This document shows positions 25,160 to 33,688 of a DNA stretch of 64,000 nucleotides, piece after piece (within the stretch, counting starts at the first letter, position 1; each line of letters starts with the position of its first letter). Where the stretch lies: positions 3,814,501 through 3,878,500 of the forward strand of contig NZ_CP029773.1 of NCBI RefSeq assembly GCF_003205835.1, written 5' to 3'. The notes under the pieces are model-generated. The model saw only the letters and a program-made list of their open reading frames with translations, searched no databases and had not been told where the DNA came from. The position numbers and the translations under genes are program-made. Origin of the DNA: Stenotrophomonas maltophilia. Lineage in GTDB: Bacteria; Pseudomonadota; Gammaproteobacteria; Xanthomonadales; Xanthomonadaceae.

Positions 25160-26119
25160 ATGGCCCTGTACGACTCCATCCTCGATACCGTCGGCAACAC
25201 CCCCATCGTCAGGCTGCAGCGCCTGGCGCCCCCGCAGGTCAGCGTCTACGCCAAGGTCGAGTCGTTCAACCCGGGCGGCTCGGTGAAGGACCGTCTGGCG
25301 CTGGCGATCATCCTCGACGCCGAGGCACGCGGCCTGCTCAAGCCGGGCGACACCATCGTCGAAGCCACTTCAGGCAACACCGGCGTGGCACTGGCGATGG
25401 TCGCCGCCGCGCGCGGCTACAAGTTCGTGGCCACCATGGTCGAGACCTTCTCGGTCGAGCGCCGCAAGCTGATGCGTGCCTATGGTGCCAAGGTGATCCT
25501 GACCCCGGCCGCCGAGCGCGGCAGCGGCATGGTGCGCAAGGCGGCCGAACTGGCCGAGCAGCACGGCTGGTTCCTGGCCAGCCAGTTCGCCAACCCGGCC
25601 AACCCGGCGTATCACCGCAACACCACCGCCGCGGAAATCCTGCGCGACTTCGCCGGCAAGCGGCTGGACTATTTCGTCAGCGGCTGGGGCACCGGCGGCA
25701 CGCTCACCGGTGTTGGCGAAGTGCTGAAGGTGGCACGCCCGCAGACCCGCATCATCGCCACCGAGCCAGCCGGCGCCGCACTGCTCAAGGGCGATGACTG
25801 GAAGCCGCACAAGATCCAGGGCTGGACCCCGGACTTCGTGCCGGACGTGCTCAACCGCGATGTGGTGGACGAACTGGTCTCGGTCGAAGATGACCGCGCC
25901 ATCACCACCGCGCGTCGCCTGGCTGCCGAGGAAGGCATCTTCGTCGGCATCTCCGCCGGCGCCACCGTCGCCAGTGCGCTTGACGTGGCCGCGCGCGCTG
26001 AACCGGGCTCGGTGATCCTGGCGATGCTGCCGGACACCGGTGAACGCTATTTCTCCACACCGCTGTTCGCCGATGTGAATGAAGGGTCCGACGACGAGTG
26101 GTTGGCCGGCCTGCCGTGA
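25160..26119 (+). CDS. cysK: Cysteine synthase A (O-acetylserine sulfhydrylase)
   Basis: A PLP-dependent enzyme that makes cysteine from O-acetylserine and sulfide in the cytoplasm. The 319-residue protein shows the PLP lysine in NPGGSVKDR (Lys43), the substrate loop TSGNTGVALA, the phosphate-binding GWGTGGTLTG and the late GISAGATV. The ATG at 25160 is preceded by CCGGAG and matches the family start. It is divergent from a CysB-like regulator. CysK and CysM are close relatives; the sequence looks more like CysK. Confidence 0.93.
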   Translation: MALYDSILDTVGNTPIVRLQRLAPPQVSVYAKVESFNPGGSVKDRLALAIILDAEARGLLKPGDTIVEATSGNTGVALAMVAAARGYKFVATMVETFSVERRKLMRAYGAKVILTPAAERGSGMVRKAAELAEQHGWFLASQFANPANPAYHRNTTAAEILRDFAGKRLDYFVSGWGTGGTLTGVGEVLKVARPQTRIIATEPAGAALLKGDDWKPHKIQGWTPDFVPDVLNRDVVDELVSVEDDRAITTARRLAAEEGIFVGISAGATVASALDVAARAEPGSVILAMLPDTGERYFSTPLFADVNEGSDDEWLAGLP

Positions 26120-26124
26120 CACCC

Positions 26125-26164
26125 GGGGTCAGAGCCTTTTCCGTTCGGAAAAGGATCCGACCCC
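26125..26164. repeat. GGTCAGA-type palindromic repeat, copy 9
   Basis: GGGGTCAGAGCCTTTTCC and GGAAAAGGATCCGACCCC, just after the cysteine synthase stop. Confidence 0.85.
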
Positions 26165-26180
26165 ATCCTGCTGGATGCCC

Positions 26181-26221
26181 GGGGTCGGATCCCTTTTCCG
26201 CAGGCAAAGGGCTCTGACCCC
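26181..26221. repeat. GGTCAGA-type palindromic repeat, copy 10
   Basis: GGGGTCGGATCCCTTTTCC and CAAAGGGCTCTGACCCC, 17 bases from copy 9 and in the opposite orientation. Confidence 0.85.
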
Positions 26222-26386
26222 CTTCTGCTTCAGCCTGCGTGAAGGCGCCGCCCGCCATCGTGCGTGAAGGCCGTCGGATCGCAGCGCGTGAGACGGTCAT
26301 GACGCAATATCGATGCCCTGTCCCCTACCGTGGGAACAGCCGGCGCAGATGCTGCGCGGATCACCTCACAGGCAGGAGACGGACGC

Positions 26387-26986
26387 ATGAAGATCGAGGT
26401 TTGGCAGGGCGACATCACGACCCTGGCGGTGGATGCGATCGTCAACGCGGCCAATGAAACACTGCTCGGTGGCGGTGGTGTCGACGGCGCGATCCATCGC
26501 GCAGCCGGCCCCGCACTGCTGGCCGAGTGCGAGCAGTTGCCGGAGCTGCGTCCGGGCGTGCGTTGTCCGACCGGCGAAGTGCGCGCCACCGGCGCCCATG
26601 CGTTGCCAGCGCGCCACGTACTGCACACGGTGGGCCCGGTCTGGCATGACGGCCAGCGCGACGAACCGGCGCTGCTGGCCAACTGTTACTGGAAATCGCT
26701 GCAGCTGGCCGAATCACTGGGCGTGCAGTCGATCGCGTTCCCGGCGATCAGCTGCGGCGTGTATGGCTATCCGCTGTACCAGGCCGCGCAGATCGCGGTG
26801 ACGGAAACGCTGGCCTGGCAGCGCAGCCACGCGCAGCCGATGCGCATCGTGCTGGTGGCATTCAATACGGCCACGGCCAAGGCGTACCAGCAGGCGCTGG
26901 CTGCCGCCGGCCAGAACACGGACAGTGAACCGCGCACTTCGATGTTGCCGCCGCTGGGCGATGCAGGCTTCGCTGCAGCGCATTGA
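26387..26986 (+). CDS. Macrodomain protein (O-acetyl-ADP-ribose deacetylase-like)
   Basis: A single macrodomain protein of 199 residues, related to YmdB, which removes acetyl from O-acetyl-ADP-ribose or ADP-ribose from proteins. Key segments are [41 protein letters not shown] (ADP-ribose binding), [10 protein letters not shown] and [12 protein letters not shown]. The ATG at 26387 follows AGGAGA and matches the domain start. A tail of about 25 residues after the domain is not typical. No sirtuin or ADP-ribosyltransferase is encoded nearby. Confidence 0.9.
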   Translation: MKIEVWQGDITTLAVDAIVNAANETLLGGGGVDGAIHRAAGPALLAECEQLPELRPGVRCPTGEVRATGAHALPARHVLHTVGPVWHDGQRDEPALLANCYWKSLQLAESLGVQSIAFPAISCGVYGYPLYQAAQIAVTETLAWQRSHAQPMRIVLVAFNTATAKAYQQALAAAGQNTDSEPRTSMLPPLGDAGFAAAH

Positions 26987-27010
26987 TCCGCAGCGCTGCA
27001 GGCAAGAGAA

Positions 27011-27033
27011 AAGGCCGGGCATTGCCCGGCCTT
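27011..27033. terminator. Bidirectional terminator between macrodomain and lipoprotein genes
   Basis: AAGGCCGGGC-ATT-GCCCGGCCTT between two convergent genes. On the minus strand it is followed by TTCTCTT, on the plus strand by a weak CTGC tail, so it suits the lipoprotein gene better. Confidence 0.75.
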
Positions 27034-27053
27034 CTGCATCACACCGTTGTTTT

Positions 27054-27072
27054 CATCCACGCATGCGTGGAT
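27054..27072. repeat. GTAG-family hairpin without the GTAG end
   Basis: CATCCACGCATGCGTGGATC, the same stem as in the GTAGATCCACGC hairpins, but with the terminal GTAG not retained. Confidence 0.7.
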
Positions 27073-27077
27073 CACGC

Positions 27078-28226
27078 TCAACGGCTGGCGGCTTCCACCG
27101 CAGCAGCATCATCAGCCACCGCCGCCGCAGCGTCGGCCGCAGCACGTGCAGCCGAGGCCGCAGCACCATCGGCGCTGGCACCCTCCACCTGCACGCGCAC
27201 TTCCACCAGGCCCGCGCCATTGTTCAGGCCGGACACGTCCACGGTGTAGTGACCGGCCGGCAGCGTCTCTTCCAGGCGCGCGTTGGTGCCGTTGCCACCA
27301 TCATCGTCGGCCAGCTCGACATCGCCGCCCACCACGCGCAGCACGGTATCGACCTGGCTGGAGATCGCATCCAGGCGTACATCGGCCGGGCGGTCCAGGG
27401 ACAGCAGGAAGCGGCGGCGGCCATCATTGTCGAGCATGGTGTACACGCTGCCCGACTTCGGCAGGGCGCTGCCATCGCGCTCGACCAGGTTGCCCGGCAG
27501 TTCGATGCGGGTGGCCGACAGAGTGAACATGCCACTGACGCCGTCGCCCAGGCCACGCGCGGTCAGGGTGTACTTGCCCGGCTTCAGCGACAGGGTCAGG
27601 CGCGAGTTGGTGCTGTCGCCACCATCGTCATTCTCCGCATCAACCCCCTGGCCCGACAGCTTCAGCACCGGATCGAAGACATCCGAGACCAGGCGGATCT
27701 CATACAGGCCTGCCTTGTCCACCTGCAGGGTGTAGTCCTGCGAACCGCCGGCCAGCATGTCGACGATCTCGCCACTGCCCGCCAACGGCTTGCCGTCGTA
27801 CGGCACCAGCTTCTCGGCGCGCAGGCGGTACGGGCCGTAATCGGTCGAGCCATTGGCGTTGACCGCCACCTGGTAGGTGCCGCCACCGTTGGCACGGAAG
27901 GCCAGCGAGACGTCGCCTTCGCGCTCGTAACCGGTGTTGCTGCTGGCCACCAGGCTGCCGTTGCTGAATACCGCGATCGAGCCACTCAGCGATCCGGTCA
28001 GCTTCAGCCCAACCAGCTGCTTGTCTTCCAGCTTGATCTGGTAGAGCTGGTGGTGGCTGCCGTCATTGAAGTTGATGCCGCTGCGCGAGGTGATCTCGCC
28101 GGACACCGGCTTGTCGAAATCGAGCGACGCGGCCTTGCCTGCCTCTGCACCGCCGCCACCGATGCGGTTGCACCCGCCGGCGACCAGGACCGTGGCTACG
28201 GCCAGTGTGATTGCTGCCAAACGCAT
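27078..28226 (-). CDS. Lipoprotein with repeated pre-peptidase-type beta domains
   Basis: A 382-residue exported lipoprotein (lipobox VAGGC). I do not recognise a named family, but three similar units can be seen. The second and third carry ENDDGGDSTNSRL and ADDDGGNGTNARL followed by LKPGKYTLTARGL and LPAGHYTVDVSGL. This resembles bacterial pre-peptidase C-terminal (PPC) domains, which usually sit at the end of secreted proteases, but no protease domain is present. The C-terminal 35 residues are almost only Ala, Asp and Val. It is probably an envelope protein; function unknown. Confidence 0.75.
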   Translation of the reverse strand: MRLAAITLAVATVLVAGGCNRIGGGGAEAGKAASLDFDKPVSGEITSRSGINFNDGSHHQLYQIKLEDKQLVGLKLTGSLSGSIAVFSNGSLVASSNTGYEREGDVSLAFRANGGGTYQVAVNANGSTDYGPYRLRAEKLVPYDGKPLAGSGEIVDMLAGGSQDYTLQVDKAGLYEIRLVSDVFDPVLKLSGQGVDAENDDGGDSTNSRLTLSLKPGKYTLTARGLGDGVSGMFTLSATRIELPGNLVERDGSALPKSGSVYTMLDNDGRRRFLLSLDRPADVRLDAISSQVDTVLRVVGGDVELADDDGGNGTNARLEETLPAGHYTVDVSGLNNGAGLVEVRVQVEGASADGAAASAARAAADAAAAVADDAAAVEAASR

Positions 28227-28304
28227 GTTGTTTCTCCTTGGCCTTCCATGTGGTTCCCGCGTACCGGCCGGGCACGCGGGGGCGGAAAAGATACCCGCAA
28301 AAGC

Positions 28305-28326
28305 AAACGCCGGCGTGATGCCGGCG
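28305..28326 (-). terminator. Intrinsic terminator of the aldolase gene
   Basis: On the minus strand CGCCGGC-ATCAC-GCCGGCG is followed by TTTGCTTTTG, about 30 bases beyond the aldolase stop. Confidence 0.75.
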
Positions 28327-28355
28327 CTGCCTTGTTCATCCAGCGATGGGACGGA

Positions 28356-29360
28356 TCAACCGTTCCACTTGCCCAGCGCAGCCAGGCCGTTGTCCTTGGC
28401 ACGCTCGTACACGGTCTTCTGGGCAGCGGCGTAGTTGCCCTTCATGTCCTTGGCCCACAGCTTCAGCGCGGCCTGCTGCATGGCGCGGCCGTAGGAGAAG
28501 CTCAGCGGCCACGGCAGGTTGCCCAGCTGGTTCATCGCGTTCAGGTGCTCGGTGGACTGCTCATCGCTCTGGCCACCGGACAGGAACACCACGCCCGGCA
28601 GGATCGCCGGCACGGTGCTCTTCAGGCACATCACGGTAGATTCGGCCACTTCCTCGACGTCGGCCTGCTCATCGCAGCCCTTGCCGGAGATGACCATCGA
28701 GGCCTTCAGGATGGTGCCTTCCAGCAGCACGTTCTGCTGGTAGAGCGCGTCGAACAGCGAACGCAGGGTGGCTTCGGTGACTTCGTAGCAGGTCTCGATG
28801 TCGTGGTCGCCGTCCATGATCACTTCCGGCTCGACCATCGGCACCAGGCCACATTCCTGGCACAGGGCGGCATAGCGGGCCAGCGCGTGGGCGTTGGACT
28901 CGATGCAGGTGCCCGACGGAATGCTCTCGCCGATGTTGATCACCGCACGCCACTTGGCGAAGCGCGCACCCAGCTTGTAGTACTCCTGCAGGCGCTCGCG
29001 CAGGCCGTCCAGGCCTTCGGTCACCAGCTCGCCCGGGCAGCCGGCCAGCGGGTGCGCACCCTTGTCCACCTTGATGCCCGGAATCATGCCGTGGTCGGCC
29101 ATGTACTTGGCGAACGGCACGCCGTCCTTGGTCGACTGACGGATGGTTTCGTCAAACAGGATGGCGCCGGAAATGTGCTCGTTGAGCTTCGGCGTGGTCA
29201 GCAGCAGCTCGCGGTAGGCGCGACGGTTCTCCTCGGTGTTCTCGATGCCGACGCCAGCGAAACGCTTGGCGATGGTAGCGGTGGATTCGTCGATCGCGAT
29301 GATGCCCTTGCCCGGGGCAACCATGGCCTGGGCGGTTTCAGCCAGCTGTTCGATGCTCAT
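28356..29360 (-). CDS. fba: Class I fructose-bisphosphate aldolase
   Basis: Cleaves fructose 1,6-bisphosphate into the two triose phosphates through a Schiff base. The 334-residue protein has the class I family signatures IIAIDESTATIAKRF, VDKGAHPL, WRAVINIGES, VEPEVIMDGDHDIETC, GTILKASMV with the reactive lysine, and FLSGGQSDEQ. The ATG at 29360 gives the standard N terminus MSIEQLAETA. Pyruvate kinase, phosphoglycerate kinase and GAPDH genes follow upstream on the same strand, so this is a glycolytic cluster. Confidence 0.96.
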   Translation of the reverse strand: MSIEQLAETAQAMVAPGKGIIAIDESTATIAKRFAGVGIENTEENRRAYRELLLTTPKLNEHISGAILFDETIRQSTKDGVPFAKYMADHGMIPGIKVDKGAHPLAGCPGELVTEGLDGLRERLQEYYKLGARFAKWRAVINIGESIPSGTCIESNAHALARYAALCQECGLVPMVEPEVIMDGDHDIETCYEVTEATLRSLFDALYQQNVLLEGTILKASMVISGKGCDEQADVEEVAESTVMCLKSTVPAILPGVVFLSGGQSDEQSTEHLNAMNQLGNLPWPLSFSYGRAMQQAALKLWAKDMKGNYAAAQKTVYERAKDNGLAALGKWNG

Positions 29361-29482
29361 GTACTTCCTGTGGCGGGTGCGGGAAAAACGTAAGTATAGC
29401 CCCGCTGCCCGTTGCCCCGACGTGGAGGCCAGTCTGGAAACGATTCCAATGTCCGCACCGGACAAGGGATGTCCTGCGGCGT

Positions 29483-29513
29483 GGGGTCAGAACCCCTTCG
29501 GGAATCTGACCCC
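29483..29513. repeat. GGTCAGA-type palindromic repeat, copy 11
   Basis: A short version: GGGGTCAGAACCCC and GGAATCTGACCCC, next to the pyruvate kinase stop. Confidence 0.75.
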
Positions 29514-29556
29514 GGGTCGGACCCGCGCCGCGGCTCCGACCCAGGACCGACTGGGT

Positions 29557-31023
29557 TTACAGATCGCCCAGGCCGATCGCGCGGCCGTCGTCGCCCACTT
29601 CCAGCAGGCGCAGGGTGTTGGTTGCGCCCAGGGTTTCCATGTGCTCGCCGCTGGTAAACACCACGCGGTCACCGGCCTGCAGCAGTTCGGCTTCCACCAG
29701 CAGGCGGATGCTGCCGCGTGCGGCTTCGCGCGGGGTCAGGCCACGGCTGTCGAAGTTGATCGGATAGACATCGCGCATCAGCGCCATCTGGCGACGTGCG
29801 CCGTCGTGGCGGGTCACCGCGAACACCGGTGCCTTGGCGCGGAAACGCGACAGATAGCGGGCGGTACCACCGGATTCGGTCATGGCCACGATCGCGCGCA
29901 CACCCACGTGCTGCGACAGGAACATGGTGGCCATGGCGATGGCCTGGTCAGCACGCTCGAGGTTGCGCGGCGAGGCGTTGAAGTCGGTCTCGGTCTGGAA
30001 CTGGCGCTCGGCCCCCAGGCAGATGCGCGCCATTGCTTCCACAGCCTTGACCGGCCAGGCACCGGCAGCGGTCTCGGCCGACAGCATCACCGCGTCCGTG
30101 CCATCGATGACCGAGTTGGCCACGTCCAGCACTTCGGCACGGGTCGGGATCGGGCTTTCGACCATCGACTGCAGCATCTGCGTGGCGGTGATCACCACCT
30201 TGTTCTGCGCCAGCGAGGCCTTGATGATCTTCTTCTGCAGGCCCGGCAGTTCGGCATCGCCGATCTCCACGCCGAGGTCGCCACGGGCCACCATCACCAC
30301 GTCGCTGGCCTCGACGATTTCTTCCAGGTTCTCGATCGCCTCGGTGCGCTCGATCTTCGACACCAGCGCGGCATCGCAGCCGTGCGAGCGGGCGATCTCA
30401 CGCGCGTCGTTCATATCCTGCGCGTTGCGGCAGAACGACACGGCGATGAAGTCGACACCGATCTTGGCGACAATGCCGATCAGCTCCTTGTCACGCTCGG
30501 TCAGCGCGCCCAGCGACAGGCCGCCGCCCTGCTTGTTCAGGCCCTTGCGGTCGGACAACACACCGTCGTTGAGCACGGTGTTGATGATGCGTTCGCCCTG
30601 CACCTCCACCACCTGCAGCTGCATCAGGCCGTCGTCGAGCAGCAGCACATCGCCCGGACCCACGTCCTGCGGCAGGCCGAGGTAGCTCACGCCCACCTGG
30701 GTCGCATCGCCGGGGCCGGCGTTGGTGCTGGCGATCAGGTCGAAGCGGTTGCCCGCCTTCAGCTGCACCTTGCCTTCAGCGAAGCGCTCGATGCGGATCT
30801 TCGGGCCCGGCAGGTCAGCCAGGATGCCGACTTCCACGCCGACGCGGGCGGCGGCGGCGCGCACTTCGGCGGCGCGCTTGGCCTGGCCGGAGGGATCGCC
30901 GTGGCTGAAGTTCAGGCGCACCACGTTGACGCCGGCGCGGAACAGATCCTCCAGCACGCCCGGCGGATCAGTGGCCGGACCGAGGGTGGCAAGGATCTTG
31001 GTGCGACGCTGACGCTCGAACAT
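29557..31023 (-). CDS. pyk: Pyruvate kinase
   Basis: Transfers phosphate from phosphoenolpyruvate to ADP in the last step of glycolysis. The 488-residue protein contains RRTKILATLGPA, NVVRLNFSHG, the barrel active-site segment KIERTEAIENLEEIVEASD, MVARGDLGVEIG and the late domain with TESGGTARYLSRFR. The length is normal for bacterial pyruvate kinases. It stands between aldolase and the HAD-pgk pair, each with its own gap, so it may have its own promoter. Confidence 0.97.
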   Translation of the reverse strand: MFERQRRTKILATLGPATDPPGVLEDLFRAGVNVVRLNFSHGDPSGQAKRAAEVRAAAARVGVEVGILADLPGPKIRIERFAEGKVQLKAGNRFDLIASTNAGPGDATQVGVSYLGLPQDVGPGDVLLLDDGLMQLQVVEVQGERIINTVLNDGVLSDRKGLNKQGGGLSLGALTERDKELIGIVAKIGVDFIAVSFCRNAQDMNDAREIARSHGCDAALVSKIERTEAIENLEEIVEASDVVMVARGDLGVEIGDAELPGLQKKIIKASLAQNKVVITATQMLQSMVESPIPTRAEVLDVANSVIDGTDAVMLSAETAAGAWPVKAVEAMARICLGAERQFQTETDFNASPRNLERADQAIAMATMFLSQHVGVRAIVAMTESGGTARYLSRFRAKAPVFAVTRHDGARRQMALMRDVYPINFDSRGLTPREAARGSIRLLVEAELLQAGDRVVFTSGEHMETLGATNTLRLLEVGDDGRAIGLGDL

Positions 31024-31164
31024 GGTGAATGGGCCTCTCCCGATAAAGAACGGAAATTAGCACATCCTTCACGCCGCATGTATACGGTTACAGCCTTGCG
31101 CTGCCTGACTTCGCGGGTCATGGAACGGACATCGTCCGGACATACGCTGGCGCAGGGAGTTCTG

Positions 31165-31192
31165 CAGAGCCGAGCATGGGCTCGGCTCTGCA
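31165..31192. repeat. GTAG-family hairpin variant
   Basis: AGAGCCGAGC-ATG-GGCTCGGCTCT, flanked by GC instead of GT, close to the phosphatase stop; may also end that transcript. Confidence 0.7.
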
Positions 31193-31197
31193 GGGGA

Positions 31198-31851
31198 CTA
31201 GGCCAGCAGCGTTTCCAACTGCGACGGCGCGTGCGCCAACTGCCCGGCACCGGCTTCGATGAGCTCGGCCTCACCGCCAAAGCCCCACAGCACACCGACA
31301 CTGCGCAGGCCGTGGTGGCGTGCGCCTTCGATGTCCATGCGGCGATCGCCGATCATCCAGCACTGCGCCGGCTGCACTTGAAGGCGGCGCAATGCCTCGC
31401 CCACCAGTTCCGGCTTGTGGCTGCGCGAGCCGTCCAGGGTCGAACCGACGATTTCCTCGAACAGTCCGCCGAACGGCAGGTGGGCCAGGATGCGGCGCGC
31501 ATGCGGCTCGTTCTTGGCGGTGACCACCGCCAGGCGGTGGCCACGCCCATGCAGCGTGCGCAGGGTGTCTTCCACCTGCGGGTACACCGTGTGCTCGCGC
31601 CAGCCCTCGGCGTCGAAGCGTTCACGGTAGTAGCCCACCGCCTGTTCCACCCGCGCCGGTTCAATGAACAGCGGCGCGAAGGTGGTGCGCAGCGACGGAC
31701 CGATCCAGCCCAGCAGCGTCTCCTGCGGCGGCACCGGATGGTCCATCTTCTGCAGCGCGTAGGCGATGCAGGCGGTGATGCCCACCTGCGAATCGATCAG
31801 CGTGCCATCGAGGTCGAAGAACAGGACATCCTTGCTGCGCTCGGCACTCAT
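31198..31851 (-). CDS. HAD-family phosphatase (phosphoglycolate phosphatase-like)
   Basis: A 217-residue haloacid-dehalogenase hydrolase. Motif I is [11 protein letters not shown] with the nucleophile Asp, motif II VVTAKN, and motif III/IV is seen around SHKPELV and [12 protein letters not shown]. An alpha-helical cap domain lies between motifs I and II. Its start overlaps the stop of pgk (ATGA), so the two are translationally coupled. Gph-like function is plausible, but the family has broad substrate use. It may clean up damaged or side-product phosphates of glycolysis; that is inference. Confidence 0.85.
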   Translation of the reverse strand: MSAERSKDVLFFDLDGTLIDSQVGITACIAYALQKMDHPVPPQETLLGWIGPSLRTTFAPLFIEPARVEQAVGYYRERFDAEGWREHTVYPQVEDTLRTLHGRGHRLAVVTAKNEPHARRILAHLPFGGLFEEIVGSTLDGSRSHKPELVGEALRRLQVQPAQCWMIGDRRMDIEGARHHGLRSVGVLWGFGGEAELIEAGAGQLAHAPSQLETLLA

Positions 31852-33023
31852 GCGCCGCGCGCGTCGAGTGCGGCCACCGCCGGCAGGGTCTTGCCTTCCA
31901 GGAATTCCAGGAACGCACCACCGCCGGTGGAGATGTAGCTGACCTGTTTGGCGATGTCGAACTTGTCGACCGCCGCCAGCGTGTCACCGCCACCGGCGAT
32001 GGAGAACGCCTTGGAGCTGGCGATGGCGCGGGCCAGCGCTTCGGTGCCCTTGCTGAAGGCTTCGAACTCGAACACACCGACCGGGCCGTTCCAGACCACG
32101 GTGCCAGCCTTCTCGATCAGCTGCGCGTACTGCGCTGCGGTCTGCGGGCCGATGTCCAGGATCAGATCGTCTTCGGCAACGGCGTCGACCGCCTTCACCT
32201 CGGCGACCGCATCCGGCATGAACTGCTTGGCGGTGACCACGTCGACCGGCAGCGGGATGTCGGCGCCGCGCGCCTTGGCATCGGCCACGATCTTCTTCGC
32301 GGTGTCCAGCAGGTCCGGCTCGTACAGCGACTTGCCGACGTTGTAGCCGGCGGCAGCGATGAAGGTGTTGGCGATGCCGCCACCGACGATCAGCTGGTCG
32401 ACCTTGCCGACCAGGTTGGCCAGCAGTTCCAGCTTGGTGCTGACCTTGCTGCCGGCGACGATGGCCAGCAGCGGCGTGGCCGGTGCATCCAGCGCCTGCG
32501 CCAGCGCATCCAGTTCGGCCATCAGCAGCGGGCCACCGGCAGCGACCGGGGCGAAGCGGATGACACCATGGGTGGAGGCCTGTGCACGGTGTGCGGTGCC
32601 GAAGGCATCCATCACGAACACATCGCACAGCGCGGCGTACTTCTTCGACAGGGCTTCATCGTCCTTGCCCTCGCCGACGTTCATGCGGCAGTTTTCCAGC
32701 AGCACCAGCTGGCCCGGCTGCACGTCGACGCCGTCGACCCAGTCGCGCACCAGCGGAACCTCGCGGCCGAGCAGCTCGGACAGGCGCTGGGCGACCGGCG
32801 CCAGCGAATCGGCTTCGCTCCACACACCTTCCTTCGGGCGCCCCAGGTGCGAGGTGACCATCACCGCCGCGCCCTGCTCCAGCGCGCGCTTGAGCGTCGG
32901 CAGCGAAGCCGTGATGCGCTGTTCGGAGGTGATGCGGCCATTCTCGATCGGCACGTTCAGATCCTGGCGGATCAGCACGCGCTTGCCGGAGAGGTCGAGG
33001 TCGGTCATGCGGACGATGGACAT
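31848..33023 (-). CDS. pgk: Phosphoglycerate kinase
   Basis: Transfers the acyl phosphate of 1,3-bisphosphoglycerate to ADP. The 391-residue protein shows [36 protein letters not shown] and the C-terminal nucleotide loop [15 protein letters not shown]. The ATG at 33023 gives MSIVRMTDL, the standard family start; a TTG two codons upstream is unlikely. It is followed by the overlapping HAD phosphatase gene. Confidence 0.97.
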   Translation of the reverse strand: MSIVRMTDLDLSGKRVLIRQDLNVPIENGRITSEQRITASLPTLKRALEQGAAVMVTSHLGRPKEGVWSEADSLAPVAQRLSELLGREVPLVRDWVDGVDVQPGQLVLLENCRMNVGEGKDDEALSKKYAALCDVFVMDAFGTAHRAQASTHGVIRFAPVAAGGPLLMAELDALAQALDAPATPLLAIVAGSKVSTKLELLANLVGKVDQLIVGGGIANTFIAAAGYNVGKSLYEPDLLDTAKKIVADAKARGADIPLPVDVVTAKQFMPDAVAEVKAVDAVAEDDLILDIGPQTAAQYAQLIEKAGTVVWNGPVGVFEFEAFSKGTEALARAIASSKAFSIAGGGDTLAAVDKFDIAKQVSYISTGGGAFLEFLEGKTLPAVAALDARGA

Positions 33024-33176
33024 GGGCAACTCTTTGGCTCAGGGACGGGATGCCGGGGTACGGCAGACGGACATTGTATCGGGTGCGGGTGGTGGGAGGG
33101 CCGATGCCTGCGGCAGGCAGAGGCGCAACTGCAACTGCGAGAGCCAAAGCGCTGGCGCCTTGTGATGCTGTGGGTG

Positions 33177-33282
33177 GGCCGGGGCGGTGTGGGCTGGCAG
33201 GGGACGCCGTAAACCCGTCCTTGGGGGCTTGGCCGCGGCATCCATGCCGCGGACACCCCTGCCAGCCCACACCACCCCGGCC
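33177..33282 (+). repeat. Long palindrome, copy D
   Basis: 27-bp outer arms (33177-33203, 33256-33282, one mismatch) with GGTGTGGGCTGGCAGGGG, a different arm sequence from A-C. The loop core ACGCCGTAAACCCGTCC and inner hairpin CCGCGGCAT/ATGCCGCGG are conserved. Right flank CTCGACAGGTTC. Confidence 0.9.
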
Positions 33283-33351
33283 TCGACAGGTTCATGAGGT
33301 GATGCGGATGTCAAAGGCAAAAGCAGTTTCTGATGTCGGATGGAGAAAGAA

Positions 33352-33392
33352 GGGGTCAGATCCGTTTTCCTTCGGAAAACGGATCTGACCCC
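33352..33392. repeat. GGTCAGA-type palindromic repeat, copy 12
   Basis: GGGGTCAGATCCGTTTTCC and GGAAAACGGATCTGACCCC, between long palindromes D and E, just as copy 8 lies between B and C. Confidence 0.85.
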
Positions 33393-33416
33393 GATGGCCG
33401 TCTCCGCGAACAGCTG

Positions 33417-33438
33417 CCGAGCGTGGGCTCGGCTCTAC
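33417..33438 (-). repeat. GTAG-family hairpin
   Basis: CCGAGCGTGGGCTCGG followed by CTCTAC, the reverse orientation of a GTAGAGCCGAGC-type hairpin. Confidence 0.75.
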
Positions 33439-33517
33439 AAGAAGCGCACAGCCAAGCTGCTTTTGCTTTTGCTCTTCTTTTTTCTTCCGTGGGTGGACGC
33501 ACCCGGAAATTGTCAGA

Positions 33518-33620
33518 GGCCTGGCGGGTGGGCTGGGCAGGGGTATCCGCGCCATGGATGGCGCGGCTAAGCCCCAGGGACGGATTCACGGCGTCCCCTG
33601 CCCAGCCCACCCGCCCGGCC
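33518..33620 (-). repeat. Long palindrome, copy E (reverse orientation)
   Basis: 26-bp outer arms (33518-33543, 33595-33620, one mismatch) with GGGTGGGCTGGGCAGGGG. The inner hairpin is GCGCCATGGATGGCGC, a stem different from copies A-D but still pairing. The loop core is otherwise the reverse complement of the shared core. Confidence 0.9.
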
Positions 33621-33688
33621 AAGCGCGGCTTCTGCTTTTGCTTTACACGACCACCCCACCCACGAGGGGCTGCGCCGTTCGCCGGAAC

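Larger units (their letters stand above)
33024..33688. other. Gene-free stretch packed with repeats
   Basis: No gene is seen. It holds long palindrome copies D and E in opposite orientation, with a GGTCAGA-type palindrome and a GTAG-type hairpin between them, and some T/C-rich tracts (33460-33490). Confidence 0.85.
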
